From Anisus vortex (Eukaryota > Mollusca > Gastropoda > Planorbidae), in contig OX421496.1 of NCBI GenBank assembly GCA_949126835.1, forward strand, positions 19,601,844 through 19,665,843: DNA of 64,000 nt. Direction: 5' to 3'. Position 1 is the first letter of the stretch. Every line of letters starts with the position of its first letter. The translations under genes were made by a program, and so were the position numbers. The notes beneath the pieces were generated by a model. The model saw only the letters and a program-made list of their open reading frames with translations, had not been told where the DNA came from and made no database searches. This document shows positions 8,971 to 18,988 of this stretch, piece after piece.

Positions 8971-9680
8971 TAAATTATATTAATCTTTTTATTTTTCAAT
9001 TTTGTTTTCGACCATGTTATCTATCGTGATTTTGTTGAACATAAAAAAATTAGTTTTCTTTTACCCAATTTTAAAGGTGAATTATCAATGTAAAATAAAA
9101 AATAAAAGCGTGAGCGGATTTTTCTGGGTGGAGTGTTTAGATGAAATCGAGTTTATTGCTCGCTGTAAAGTCTAATTTATAACACTCATGAAAATCATGC
9201 ATTTTACAGAGTGACCCATTTGAATGGACAAATAGAATTAATTGTAGATTTTTAACTTCGTCGGTCCGGTGGTGTTTGAAAATGATCAAAGTTTGTATTG
9301 TTTCTACAACTAATTGTCTGAGAAATGTGAAAGTGATTGAATGCAAGGCAATTAAAAAGTAGAACTAAAATCCAGTTGGAGACACTAGACGCAATTCCAT
9401 AAAATCTTATTTAACTAGTCTTCTAAAACGTAATACTTGAATTTGAACCAAGGAAAAGGGTAACGTAACAATATGAATATATATATATATATATTATATA
9501 TATATAATATATATTATAATATATTATATTATACAATATATATTATTAAATAATATATGTTATTAATAGGACTGATCATATTTAACAATATAATTGTAAC
9601 CTCTCTTTTTTCTTTTTTTTTATTCTGATAAATACATAAGATGTAAATATTTATAAAAAAAATAAAAAAAAAAAAAAAAA
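8971..9680. other. no gene; (TA)n and poly-A
   Basis: AT-rich unique sequence with a (TA)n tract at 9478-9545 and A-runs at 9655-9680 just before the RTE-like LINE leader. Confidence 0.55.
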
Positions 9681-10024
9681 CAATTCTCGTGTGGAGTTTC
9701 TGATCTCCCATCGAGCGCCTCCCCGGGTGGCGGATTGGGGAACGCCCACCAGATATGGTAGGTACCGGGGAAATCAAATACCCGGGGCGGATCAAAATCA
9801 GAACCTGCTGCCTTGCAGGAAGTGGAGGGATCCACAAAGGCTAGGGAACCTTACCCGAAAATAAGGCAGCTATCCAGAGAGCTGTAAAGGGAATCATCCC
9901 AGACGGTTGTGCGCAGGGCTGACAACCCGGCCATGGAAAAAAACAAAACGTTACAGAAACCAAAATCAAAGCGAACTTACAAAACACAGTCAGAGGCTAG
10001 AGTAGGGCTCCACAAAGGAGATTT

Positions 10025-11110
10025 ATGAAGCTGTGTGGGGAAATTCAAAAGAATCCCACAAGGCCGACCACCCTACTCAAACCGACGAAAAAGAAACATT
10101 TCCTAATGCAAAAGGCACCCTTCAGCTTGGGTACATGGAATGTCCGAACCCTGCTAGAACCAGGCAGATGCGCCCAAGTCGCCAAAGAGATGGCTAACTA
10201 CAAATTGCAAATTTTGGGACTGAGGGAAGTACGATGGAACACTTTTGGAGAAACTAGGCTTCAAACAGGTGAAACTCTGCTCTTTTCTGGAATGGAAAAC
10301 GAAGAGGACACCCATGAAAATGGAGTGGCACTCCTATTGAACAAAGATTCATTTAAAAGTCTCATGGAATGGGAGCCTGTTTCAGACAGAATTATTAGAG
10401 CAAAATTTCTATCAAGATTCCAAAATGTTCACATCGTCATGTGCTATGCTCCCACCAACCTTGCACCTGAAGAAGATAAAGTTGCATTCTATGAACGACT
10501 TCAAAGTATAGTGGATAGAATACCCAAAAGAGATATACTGATCCTCATGGGAGATATGAATGCTAAAATAGGAAATGAAAACAAAGGGAGAGAGAAGACA
10601 ATGGGCATACACGGACTGGGCAACATGAACGAAAATGGAGAAATGTTTGCTAACTTCTGTACATTCAATGAACTGGTGATCGGAGGCAGCATCTTCCCAC
10701 ACAAAAAATGCCACAAAGCAACGTGGGTCTCACCAGACAACAAAACAGAGAATCAAATAGACCACATCGCTATATGCCGTACTTGGAGGAGCACATTACA
10801 GGATGTACGAACCAAAAGAGGAGCAGACATTGGATCAGATCACCACCTGGTAGTGGCCAAGCTAAAAATAAAGTTAGCCAAACAAAGGTCAAAAACAAAC
10901 AGGAGAACCAAATTCGACCTAGACAAACTCCAGAATTCACAGAGGAAGTGTGAATTACAATTAACCCTTAAAAACCGATTCTCTGCACTACAACCAGATG
11001 ATACTGAGGAAAGCATAGACAAAACCTGGGATAACTTCAAAGAAATTATTATAGGAACTTGTAATGAAGTACTAAGACCTGCCCCAAAAAACAAAAAAAC
11101 ATTGGATTAG
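10025..11110 (+). CDS. APE-type endonuclease part of RTE-like LINE
   Basis: A 361-residue frame. The endonuclease begins near residue 35 (LGTWNVRTL, N39), with REVRW (E68), CYAPTN (Y141), LMGDMNAKIGN (D177, N179), NQIDHI and GSDHHLV (SDHH 271-274). All catalytic positions of an APE-like nicking endonuclease are present. The final residues after APKNKK are out of frame. In the next frame the sequence continues as HWISDETWQRIEDRKHA into the RT linker, so a 1-base slip in the A-rich run at 11087-11100 created the stop. The chosen ATG at 10025 is the first after the leader. Confidence 0.82.
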   Translation: MKLCGEIQKNPTRPTTLLKPTKKKHFLMQKAPFSLGTWNVRTLLEPGRCAQVAKEMANYKLQILGLREVRWNTFGETRLQTGETLLFSGMENEEDTHENGVALLLNKDSFKSLMEWEPVSDRIIRAKFLSRFQNVHIVMCYAPTNLAPEEDKVAFYERLQSIVDRIPKRDILILMGDMNAKIGNENKGREKTMGIHGLGNMNENGEMFANFCTFNELVIGGSIFPHKKCHKATWVSPDNKTENQIDHIAICRTWRSTLQDVRTKRGADIGSDHHLVVAKLKIKLAKQRSKTNRRTKFDLDKLQNSQRKCELQLTLKNRFSALQPDDTEESIDKTWDNFKEIIIGTCNEVLRPAPKNKKTLD

Positions 11111-11237
11111 CGACGAGACATGGCAAAGAATTGAAGACAGGAAACATGCAAAACAAATAGTAAACCAAGCTAAAACAAGAAAACATAAACAACTAACACA
11201 ACAAGAGTATCATACAATTTCAAAAGAGGTCTCAAAA

Positions 11238-11810
11238 ATGCTTAGACATGATAAAAGAACATTTTATAATAAACTAACTGAGCAAGCAGAAGAAGCAGCA
11301 GGAAAAGGAGACCTAAAACAGTTATATAAAATTACTAAACTCTTGAGTGGCAAGAAAGCTAACTACAATGTGCCAGTCCGAGACAAACAAGGTAAACTCC
11401 TCTCTTCCATAGATGACCAGCTCAGAAGATGGAAAGAATACTTCCAGGAAGTGCTAAACAGACCAACCCCTCTAAATCCACCCGATCTGACCACAGGAGA
11501 AACACTGGACATAAATATGGAAGAAATATCCAAAGAAGAAATATGGAAGGCCATCAATCAAATGAAGACAGGCAAAGCAGCAGGCATAGACAATATACAA
11601 CCTGAGGTCCTAAAAGAAGGAGGAGCTGAAATTATTAACCAACTCCACAATATCTTTAATAAAATTTGGTCAACCGAAACCCCTCCTGCAGAGTGGAAAA
11701 AAGGCCTACTGATTAAAATTCCAAAGAATGGGGACCTGTCAAGATGTGATAAATGGCGAGGAATTACTCTACTCTCAGTACCAAGCAAGGTCAATACTCA
11801 ACAGAATTAA
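11238..11810 (+). CDS. RT linker and N-terminal RT part of RTE-like LINE
   Basis: This is the continuation of the same polyprotein in a second frame. It covers the linker and the start of the RT fingers: KTGKAAGIDNIQPEVLK (~111-127), WKKGLLIKIPKNGDLSRCDK and WRGITLLSVPSKV (~173-185). The true frame extends upstream from 11238 to about 11095. After PSKV a deletion shifts the frame, and the protein would continue as ILNRIKEACDDLL in the frame of the next ORF. The last few residues here are therefore artefacts. Confidence 0.78.
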   Translation: MLRHDKRTFYNKLTEQAEEAAGKGDLKQLYKITKLLSGKKANYNVPVRDKQGKLLSSIDDQLRRWKEYFQEVLNRPTPLNPPDLTTGETLDINMEEISKEEIWKAINQMKTGKAAGIDNIQPEVLKEGGAEIINQLHNIFNKIWSTETPPAEWKKGLLIKIPKNGDLSRCDKWRGITLLSVPSKVNTQQN

Positions 11811-13035
11811 AGAAGCCTGCGATGATCTCCTAAGAGAAGAACAGGCTGGGTTCAGAAGAGGAAGATCATGCATTGACCAGATAGCAACACTCCGGATCAT
11901 TATAGAACACTCTATTGAATGGCAATCTCCACTCTATGCTACATTTGTGGACTTTGAAAAGGCTTTTGATAGCATTAATAGAGAGACAATATGGTCAATC
12001 ATGAGGCACTATGGAATACCTAATAAAATAATAGCCATCATCAAAGGTCTCTATGAAAACTTTACCTGCCAAATAGTACATAATAGTAAGATGTCAGATG
12101 AATTACATGTTACAACTGGAGTCAAGCAAGGATGTCTCCTCTCACCACTTCTGTTCCTTCTAGTACTAGACTGGGTCACAAAAGAAGCTTATGCTAACTC
12201 AGGAAAAGGAATACAATGGACCTTAATGCAAAAACTAGAAGACTTAGAGTTTGCAGATGACCTGGCCATTCTGTCCCACAGATTACAGGATATGCAAGAG
12301 AAGACCACAGCTTTGAGTGAGACCGGAAAAAGAGTAGGACTCGGTATAAACCATCAAAAAACCAAAGTGTTGAAAATAAACGCCCAACAAGATGGCGACA
12401 TACAAGTAGAAAACCAAAGCTTAGACGAAGTGAATCACTTTGTATACCTTGGAAGTGTGGTCAGTGCATCAGGAGGAGCAGACGAGGACATCGAACGTCG
12501 AATAAACCTGGCGCGACTAGCCTTTGCCAACTTGAAACAGGTCTGGAGATCTACATACATCTCTGTCAAAACTAAAGTAAGGATCTTTAACACAAACATT
12601 AAAACGGTCCTACTTTATGGGTCCGAAACATGGCGAACGACAGAGAAAACTAAAAATAGTCTCCAGACCTTTGTTAACAGATGCCTAAGAAATATACTCA
12701 AAATAAAATGGTTCGACAAGGTAGAAAACTCCAAGCTGTGGGAGAGGTGTGGACAAAGAACAGTAGAACAACAAATCATGGAAAGGAAGTGGAGATGGAT
12801 TGGACACACCCTCAGGAAAGATAACAACAACAGAGCTAGACAGGCCTTAGAGTGGAATCCCCAGGGTAAACGGCATAGAGGAAGACCCAAGCGAACATGG
12901 AGACGAAGCAAACTGGATGAAACTGAAAGAACTGGAAAGAGCTGGAAAGAATTGAAGCGACTAGCAAGAGACCGTGAAGAGTGGCGTGCTTTGACAGAGG
13001 CCCTATGTTCCACAAGGAACCCAAAGGACAGATGA
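11728..13035 (+). CDS. Core and C terminus of RTE-like reverse transcriptase
   Basis: Residues from ~21 (RSILNRIKEACDD) are real RT; the first ~20 are out-of-frame overlap. Visible blocks: REEQAGFRRGRSCIDQI (36-52), FVDFEKAFDSI (73-83, catalytic D), TGVKQGCLLSPLLF (130-143) and LEFADDLAI (173-181, catalytic DD). Further on are VYLGSVVSASGG, LLYGSETW and a C-terminal basic region RHRGRPKRTWRR near 378-390. No RNase H is present. The frame ends 4 bases before the GATGATGAT tail, typical of RTE elements with almost no 3' UTR. Confidence 0.82.
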   Translation: MGTCQDVINGEELLYSQYQARSILNRIKEACDDLLREEQAGFRRGRSCIDQIATLRIIIEHSIEWQSPLYATFVDFEKAFDSINRETIWSIMRHYGIPNKIIAIIKGLYENFTCQIVHNSKMSDELHVTTGVKQGCLLSPLLFLLVLDWVTKEAYANSGKGIQWTLMQKLEDLEFADDLAILSHRLQDMQEKTTALSETGKRVGLGINHQKTKVLKINAQQDGDIQVENQSLDEVNHFVYLGSVVSASGGADEDIERRINLARLAFANLKQVWRSTYISVKTKVRIFNTNIKTVLLYGSETWRTTEKTKNSLQTFVNRCLRNILKIKWFDKVENSKLWERCGQRTVEQQIMERKWRWIGHTLRKDNNNRARQALEWNPQGKRHRGRPKRTWRRSKLDETERTGKSWKELKRLARDREEWRALTEALCSTRNPKDR

Positions 13036-13150
13036 TGATGATGATGAAATATAAAAATTGTTAGATAAAATAGATAATAGGTAAAATATATTGATGTATA
13101 AATTAATACATACCACCAATCTAACTATTTTCGGATAGATAGATAGATTC

Positions 13151-13680
13151 ATCATCATCATTGGCTCCATAGTCTCGGAAGACGATTAGATTTGCGCTCC
13201 GGTGATTTGGCCCGCCGTGCAGAATTGGCGGTGTTCTGTGGAGATCTATCATTGAGAGACAGGCTCTGTCGCATCTCTGGCACTTGAAAGCGGAGCGTTG
13301 GAGTTTTTCAGGGGCAGCCTATGTTCTTTCCTTTACTTCGCTGCCTTTTTAGCCTCCGCGATAAAGCGAAAATGTGCCCTCTGCAGCATTTGTACCGGTG
13401 TGTAGGGTACTTCTCCAACTACTTCTGTTCTGAGCCAGGTTCTCCCAGTTTCCAACCTATACATCTATAGCCTTAAGGTCGCCCTTGCAGACGTCCTTGA
13501 ACCTAAGTTGGGGGCAACCAGTAGCTGACCCAGTGAGCTCAGCATATAGCAGGTCTTTTGGGATTCGGCCATCTTACATCCTGGAAACATGGCCAAGCCG
13601 CCGGAGACGTCGTAGGCGAAGGAGAATGACCATAATAGGCATGTTAGCCCGTTGCAAGACCTCGTTGTTTGTTATAGATA
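13151..13680 (-). pseudogene. LINE C-terminal fragment with C2H2-like finger
   Basis: Read on the minus strand this gives NNEVLQRANMPIM, RLGHVSRM, GRIPKDLLYAEL, PQLRFKDVCKGDLKAI, NRSSWRS and, after frameshifts and stops, KCQRCDRACLSMIDL ending in a (GAT)n tail. This order is typical of the C-terminal region after the RT in a common invertebrate LINE type that ends in a C2H2-like zinc finger. Several stops (for example after HVSRM) show it is dead. The fragment is about 530 bases and 5' truncated. Confidence 0.7.
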
Positions 13681-13689
13681 GATTAGATA

Positions 13690-14409
13690 TAACATAATTG
13701 ACAAGTTCAATGCATACACGAACTTCCTGTTTATTTCCGTCAACAAACTTTTAAATAATGCTTTCGACTTTTTTCAAGTATAGCTTTTAGAAATATACAA
13801 AGATTAGATCTAGTTATGAGGAATCCGTTTTTAACATAAAAAGTGAGTATGCGAAAATTAATAGTCGACGTTTTAGTGGCGTTTAGTTTGAATAAAAATG
13901 TGTTAATTTACAACTAGTATACAGTGAACTAAACTATTTAGGTCAGGTGTCAATGCATACATGTACTTCCGGTTTACTTCCAGAAACTATTTAAATGATT
14001 TTTAAAAATATCTTACATTTAAAATAAGTGATTCTTCACGCCTGACGTTCAAAATCATTTTTTTTTCTTTCGGCAACATCTTTTGAAAATGATTTTATCC
14101 ACTACATATTTTCTTGCTCGCAGAACAACCAGGAAACGCAGCACATGGGCATGTTTTATTAGTAAATTAACGAATATGACCGGAAGTGTTGTAATGCATC
14201 GACAGTTTAGATACTCCATGCAGGCATAATCGTTAAGACTTGTCAATTAGATACAGATATAACTTTAGAGTTAATACATAAATAAAGTGGTAGGGCCTAT
14301 ATAATATAAATAATCCCCCACCCCACCCCGTCACTTCAAACATTCATGGGACGCCAATGAACATTAAATATTGTATTGTGTACATTAGCTTAACTAACTT
14401 GAATGGGTC
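13690..14409. other. no gene; diverged repeated block
   Basis: Unique AT-rich sequence. A CAATGCATACA-xx-ACTTCC block occurs at 13709 and 13951, and an inverted, more diverged form at about 14175-14205, suggesting an old short repeat. The 63-codon minus frame here is unsupported. Confidence 0.4.
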
Positions 14410-14626
14410 GACGGGGGGGGGGGGGGTGAGGGGGTGTAAAGATGGGGGAGCGGTCACCACAGGCGCCAAAGTTTGGATATGCCCGCCTAACTGACACTTC
14501 CTCAACATCCACGTACGTTAGCTTTACTAATAAATGGAAAATAACATTGTAAATAGGCGCCTATGTCATCCCCTGCCCAAGGCACACCAGGCGCCATGTT
14601 CCTTAGTTACGCCATTGATTGTGTAT
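14410..14626. mobile_element. hAT-type non-autonomous remnant
   Basis: The right edge reads CCTTAGTTACGCCATTG. Its complement, CAATGGCGTAACTAAGG, closely matches the TIR of the ZMYM1-type hAT at 60592 (CAGTGGCGTAGCTAAGG). A GGCGCCAAA block and a TAAATGGAAAA block are shared loosely with 45970-46180. The left end is obscured by a G-run. No coding sequence. Confidence 0.45.
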
Positions 14627-15302
14627 ATTAGGCTCTACAGTTTATCTTATCTTTATATCTATAAGTCTAGTCTACAGGCATACTAACAAAAAACGTGTTT
14701 ATGTCTATACTTTATGTAATCTTTTTTTTTTTTTTTAAATTTATTAACAAACACTTTCAAAGTCAATAGTTAGATTTGTATATGAGAAGAGAAAAACAAG
14801 TATACACAGATTACACATACACACAAATGAGTTATTTGATATTTGAACGTTAGCACGCTTCTTGTGACAACCCTTTCCAATGGACGATTCCACTTTACGC
14901 TAGCAACGGGGAGTAATGAAGCAATAACAACTACACAAAAAAAATAAAGCGCCGCTGCTCGGCTGTTTCCGCCATCAAGGGGAGCGCACTCAGGCGGGAA
15001 CAGCGTCCGGGGGGCTGTAACTGGTTAATTAGCTGATCGAGATGAGAAAAAAATGCATCCCGTTTTAAAACTATCTCACCTTTTAAAAAAACAAAAACAT
15101 TTCCTTTCTAGTTTTCTTTCTCTCTAGTTTATATAGATCTAGATTCTAGATCTACTACACTATCACTTGTATTATAACTTATAGCAGGATGGTATTGAAA
15201 TGTACAGTAACACGTTCAGAACACTTTGTAGGGCCTACGTTTACTAAAGTACATTTACCTTTTACTATAAAGGCTTTGTTTTTATTGCATCAAGTGGCAT
15301 CC
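14627..15302. other. no gene recognised
   Basis: Unique AT-rich sequence with a T-run at 14721-14738. Confidence 0.5.
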
Positions 15303-15467
15303 GAGTTTGGAATGGGTTGCCTGAACAAACCAGGAAAACCAGTAGCTTAACATAATTTAAAACACTAATAAAAATGCAAAACTAGACTCAAACAACGGAT
15401 AAACGTGGGACGCAATAATATTCTTTCTAGAAGGAGCGTCTGTAATATATATAAGATAAGATAATAT
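15303..15467 (+). mobile_element. 3' fragment of the CR1-like LINE family
   Basis: It matches the complement of 4245-4410: the codons for WNGLPEQTRKT, then AAAACACTAATAAAAATGCA, AACGTGGGACGCAATAAT, TAGAAGGAGCGTCTGTAAT and the ATAAGATAAGATA tail. It is a typical 5'-truncated insertion, keeping the last ~165 bases in the opposite orientation to the main copy. It confirms the 3' end of the family. Confidence 0.88.
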
Positions 15468-15578
15468 GGGTCTCTGTCAAGTGTGAGACACTTTTAAGCT
15501 CTCATTCAAATAGCCGTGTGATCATTCATCATTCTGAAACTAAGCCCTTTTCAGCAATATCTATCAATCAATGAATAG

Positions 15579-15610
<32 letters not shown>

Positions 15611-16515
15611 TATATATTATATGTATTTTTGTATCTATGCATTTATCAATCTATCTATCAATCAATCTATTAATCTATCAATCCTTAAATTTATAAATGT
15701 ATACATCTATGCTTCTAATAATCTATACATTTATCATTAGATCAACCAATGTATTTATAAATGTATGCATAATCTATCCGTCTGTCTATCGATAGGCTCC
15801 AATATATCTATACCAACTATATATTTCGGCCTAACCCCTGTGGCTTTCACACATAAACAGTTTCGTCAATAACTATCTATCTATTTAATATATATCTAGA
15901 CTCTACATATCTCTCCATCTGTCAGTGTATATTATATCGTTATATAAATCTATGTATAACTCTGTTAATGTAAGCTAAATGTAATCAACCTACTTATCTA
16001 CCCATCCATCGAAGGTGTCTATCTATGTTATCATTGTCAGAAGGGGAGGAGGGGGGGGGACGTAGCAGCTGCATGCCCGCCTACTGGAGATTTGTATATT
16101 ACGATCACCGGATATTCCAATAACAGGTGTGATTATGTATTCATTATGATCATGATACATATTGTCACATATTAATAGCACCCACAGCTCTCTCTCAACG
16201 CAAGTTTTGTGGGCGGTACTAAGAAGCCCAGACTGTTCTAAGAATCCACTTTCGTGCCAAGCTCAAATTCTCGGAATGGCTAGGAATAGTCTAGTATTTC
16301 TCGTACAGACGAGTTTATGTTAAAACTATCATTTTTATTATGAATTTTGTAATGATGCCATTATTTTCAACCCCTTCTAGTAATAGGTCTGTTCCCCGCT
16401 CTCCTCCGCGAATATTTAAGGCTAGACAGTCAGTCTTGTGCAGGGTAGTTTGTACAGAGTTTTGTACAGAGTGGACGCTTGTGTTGGCACTATTATATTA
16501 TTGCTGTAAATACTA
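15468..16515. other. no gene; simple repeats
   Basis: Contains (CA)n at 15577-15606 and an extended ATCTATC/ATCAATC-rich stretch to ~15800. A G-run lies near 16050. Region 16370-16510 has an LTR-promoter look but no supporting pair. Confidence 0.5.
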
Positions 16516-16990
16516 CTAAGGTGATCAATGGCCTTGCTCAGCTCCTTTATCGAGGGCAGGGCATCGAGTTGATCCAGCACTGGTAGAGCTGGAACTCTAA
16601 TTAGGGCAGAGTCAGAGACAACGTTCTGTAGTGCTCGGTCCAGCGATGCATATGATTGTCTTGTTCAGTGATCACCTCTCCTGTCTTCGACTTGAGTGGA
16701 GCTGACTTTGAGATTAGGGGTCCAGTGGCCTTTTTTAAGCCTTCATACATTTTTTTGGCATCTCCTTGATCGGCAGCAGATTGGATACCTATGCACATAT
16801 CAACCCAGTATTTGTTGGCGCAGAAGCGTGCGGTCTTCCGGCTATGTTTCTAACATTTCAGAATTTTTGCAACGCATCAGGTCCTGGGGCAACCTTGTAG
16901 GCCATTAGGGCTTTTCTCTTTGCCTCCGTCACGGGCTCCATCATCACCCAATTGGCTTCAAACCAGTCTGCACTTTTTTTTTTCTTCTTC
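16516..16990 (-). pseudogene. LINE endonuclease-RT linker fragment
   Basis: Minus-strand translation gives ADWFEANWVMMEPVTEAKR, then (after a stop and shift) MCIGIQSAADQGDAKKMYEG, LKKATGP, PLKSKTGEVITE, HRWTEHYRTL and, shifted again, VPALPVLDQLDALPSIKEL. This is the conserved linker between endonuclease and RT of the same broad LINE type as the C-terminal piece at 13151-13680. Frameshifts and stops show it is inactive. About 475 bases survive. Confidence 0.68.
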
Positions 16991-17572
16991 CCAAGGACGG
17001 CGATGGAGGTAAATGGTTAGTAAATGAAGACTACAGGGGAAAAAAGGCACATGTCACACATTTCCACTTTTGAGATAAATGAAATTTTGTCTTTGAAAGT
17101 CGCTATGTTTGTTCTTACTGTATTTCTTGGGACACTAAGTGTTTTGTCTTAAAGATATATCACTTCTTTTGTATTCATGAGAAGTTCTCTGTCCAGATTG
17201 TATAATTTAATTAAATATGGAGGATTTAAACCACCAGGGGGGGTCATGGACATGTGCCTTTTTTCCCCTTTACAGACCCCTCACTTGAGATATTCTTCTA
17301 CAAGCTGAATTGCAATGTACTCAGTCATTGTAAAATGGATTATAATGCCTATTTTGCTGTGGTAAATTACTAGTTATGATGGAACTGAAGTTGATTTTGT
17401 TATTTTTGATGCCTGTACGATTGATTATTCAAATATTGACACACCATACCATAGCAGTTTTTTTTAACTTGTTTATTACAACAAAAATCATAGACTATTG
17501 ACAGTGTGTGAGTTTGTTTTTTTTTTTGTTGTTTTTTTTTACAATATTTTGATGAAATAAGGCTACGACTCC

Positions 17573-17713
17573 TCTTCCGAATCTGATTGTTCCTCATGGA
17601 GGTTGTTTGGCATGCTGCTATCATGAGGAAGATTGTCACAAGCTCTCTCATATCTGCTGTCAGCTTTCGGACATGGTTGCTGTGCTCCCCTCGCTTGTCT
17701 TTTGGTGGGAATC
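17573..17713 (-). pseudogene. Exon 2 of transposase-like protein, core deleted
   Basis: An acceptor CTTACAG precedes 17713. Joining to exon 1 gives a phase-1 codon and reads ETG|FPPKDKRGEHSNHVRKLTAD, the expected PxDxRGxH continuation. After MRELV the sequence in the next frame gives CDNLPHDSSMPNNLHEEQSD and SEEES then TAG at 17573, an acidic C-terminal tail. The large middle with catalytic residues is absent, so this looks like an internal-deletion derivative joining the N-terminal domain to the C terminus. The intron is 17714-18285 (572 bases). Confidence 0.55.
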
Positions 17714-18285
17714 CTGTAAGAAACACAAAGGACCAGAATTGTGAGACCACAGACAAAAATTTCAGAGCAACAACAACAGTAAAACTACAAAAAGCACTAA
17801 CATTAGCATACTACTATTTTGGGTTATGAGGATTAGCTGCTGTTAGCATAACTAACTTTCGCTAATCCATTACAAATAGTTAGGGATTAGCGTTAGCGCT
17901 AACAGAAATTCATTAGGAATTAGCAAAACTCCACTAAAATTCCCCTAACCGTTGTGTGTTTTATTTTTCCTCTTGCTCAAACTGATATTACTGGGGGTGG
18001 GAGGGGGGGCGGAGGACATTCATGTCAGCAACTCGTAGCTTGCTGTCAGCCTGTCATAATATCTCGCAGTGCCTAGATTCACCAGCGGGTTGTGTAAACA
18101 TAGGCTAAAAGTATAATAATAAGAATAGCCTGTCTGTATCATTATAATATATTACTCCTACTCCTACTACTACTACTACTTATAATAATAATAATAATAA
18201 ACATGATTATAAACAGAATGAGAAGAACAACAACAAAATTGACAATTTAATAATAATTATAGATCTAATAATCTAGATTGCTTAC

Positions 18286-18698
18286 CAGTTTCTTTCAGTG
18301 CTGTCTGTAATGTCCTAACTCGCTTGTGACTGATTCCAAAAACGGCAATAAATCCCTTGACACAGACATCTACTTCTTCAACTTTGTCATCCCGTTGAAC
18401 CTTGATCTTGTAACTGTAGGATTTGTCTTTTGGTTTTGGATCTGTGCCATCTGTTTTTGGTCTTCTTCTTGCAACATTTAGCACACCAATTAGTGTAGAC
18501 AGAAAAGCGTCTTGATCGTCTTTGTTTTGAAGCTCATTAAAAGCAGTAATGAGGCGGTCTCTCTCTTCTCTTGCACTTACAGTCTTCTCTTGTTTGATGA
18601 CTTGAAAGACGTACTTTCTTCAACTGATCTTTTTTTCTGCCAGATGATCGACGTTTTTTAGGCTTATTAGTAACGCATGGATTGTCTTGATCTGCCAT
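18286..18698 (-). pseudogene. Exon 1 of transposase-like protein (N-terminal domain)
   Basis: Starts with ATG at 18698 (MADQDNPCVTNKPKKRR, a basic nuclear-type N terminus). A 1-base frameshift follows, and the frame then reads IKQEKTVSAREERDRLI, LSTLIGVLNVARRRPK, KSYSYKIKVQRDDKVEEVDV and CVKGFIAVFGISHKRVRTL to ALKETG. It resembles the N-terminal region of a widespread uncharacterised transposase-like family with the pattern C-x3-F-x4-GI-x3-R followed by P-x-D-x-RG-x-H. The exon ends at AACTG|GTAAG (18286/18285), a good donor. The frameshift between the N terminus and IKQEK suggests decay. Confidence 0.55.
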
Positions 18699-18988
18699 TA
18701 TTTTGAGTAGTGGAGTTAGTGGAGGTGTGTTTACAAAATGGAGGTTGTGGATTGGTTGAAGCTAGTCACATGACCTGCCTAGGAATTGTTGTTTGTGACA
18801 TAGGCCTTTTTTCCCTTTTACAGTCTGGACTTGTGCCCTTTTTCCCCTGTATGCTTATTCTTTGGGTGTTTCTGTAGCGTTACATAGGCCTTTTTTGAGT
18901 TGGATTTTACTATTTTGCTAACCTTTGGGCTTATGTTTACATAGTAAGGGACATAACTCAAATAATTAGAAAATGTGACATGTGCCCT

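Larger units (their letters stand above)
9684..13055 (+). mobile_element. RTE-like LINE, frameshifted
   Basis: A non-LTR element with a GC-richer leader (9684-10024, including CCAGACGGTTGTGCGCAGGG), an APE endonuclease, an RT and a very short 3' UTR ending in (GAT)n at 13033-13047. The short tail of GAT repeats and the endonuclease type, often annotated as craniofacial development protein 2-like, fit the RTE group. Two frameshifts, in the A-run near 11085-11100 and near 11795, break one long ORF into three. It is otherwise nearly full length. I saw no clear target duplication. Confidence 0.8.
17029..18850 (-). mobile_element. Internally deleted DNA transposon with TIRs and a spliced N-terminal coding region
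   Basis: The ends are near-identical inverted repeats. The left begins TACAGGGGAAAAAAGGCACA at 17029. The right, read inward from 18850, begins TACAGGGGAAAAAGGGCACA. A TA dinucleotide at both edges may be a target duplication. Similar GTGCC-TTTTTTCCC motifs recur just inside both ends (17250-17280 and 18800-18830) and again near 18970. Inside are two exons of a transposase-like protein whose catalytic core appears deleted. The superfamily is not established. Confidence 0.6.

Noticed and set aside
16160..16515. Possible solo LTR (TATA-like ATATTTAAGG, GTCAGTCTTG, TGT/ACA-like edges)
   Set aside because: No second LTR, no primer-binding site and no target duplication found; evidence is compositional only.
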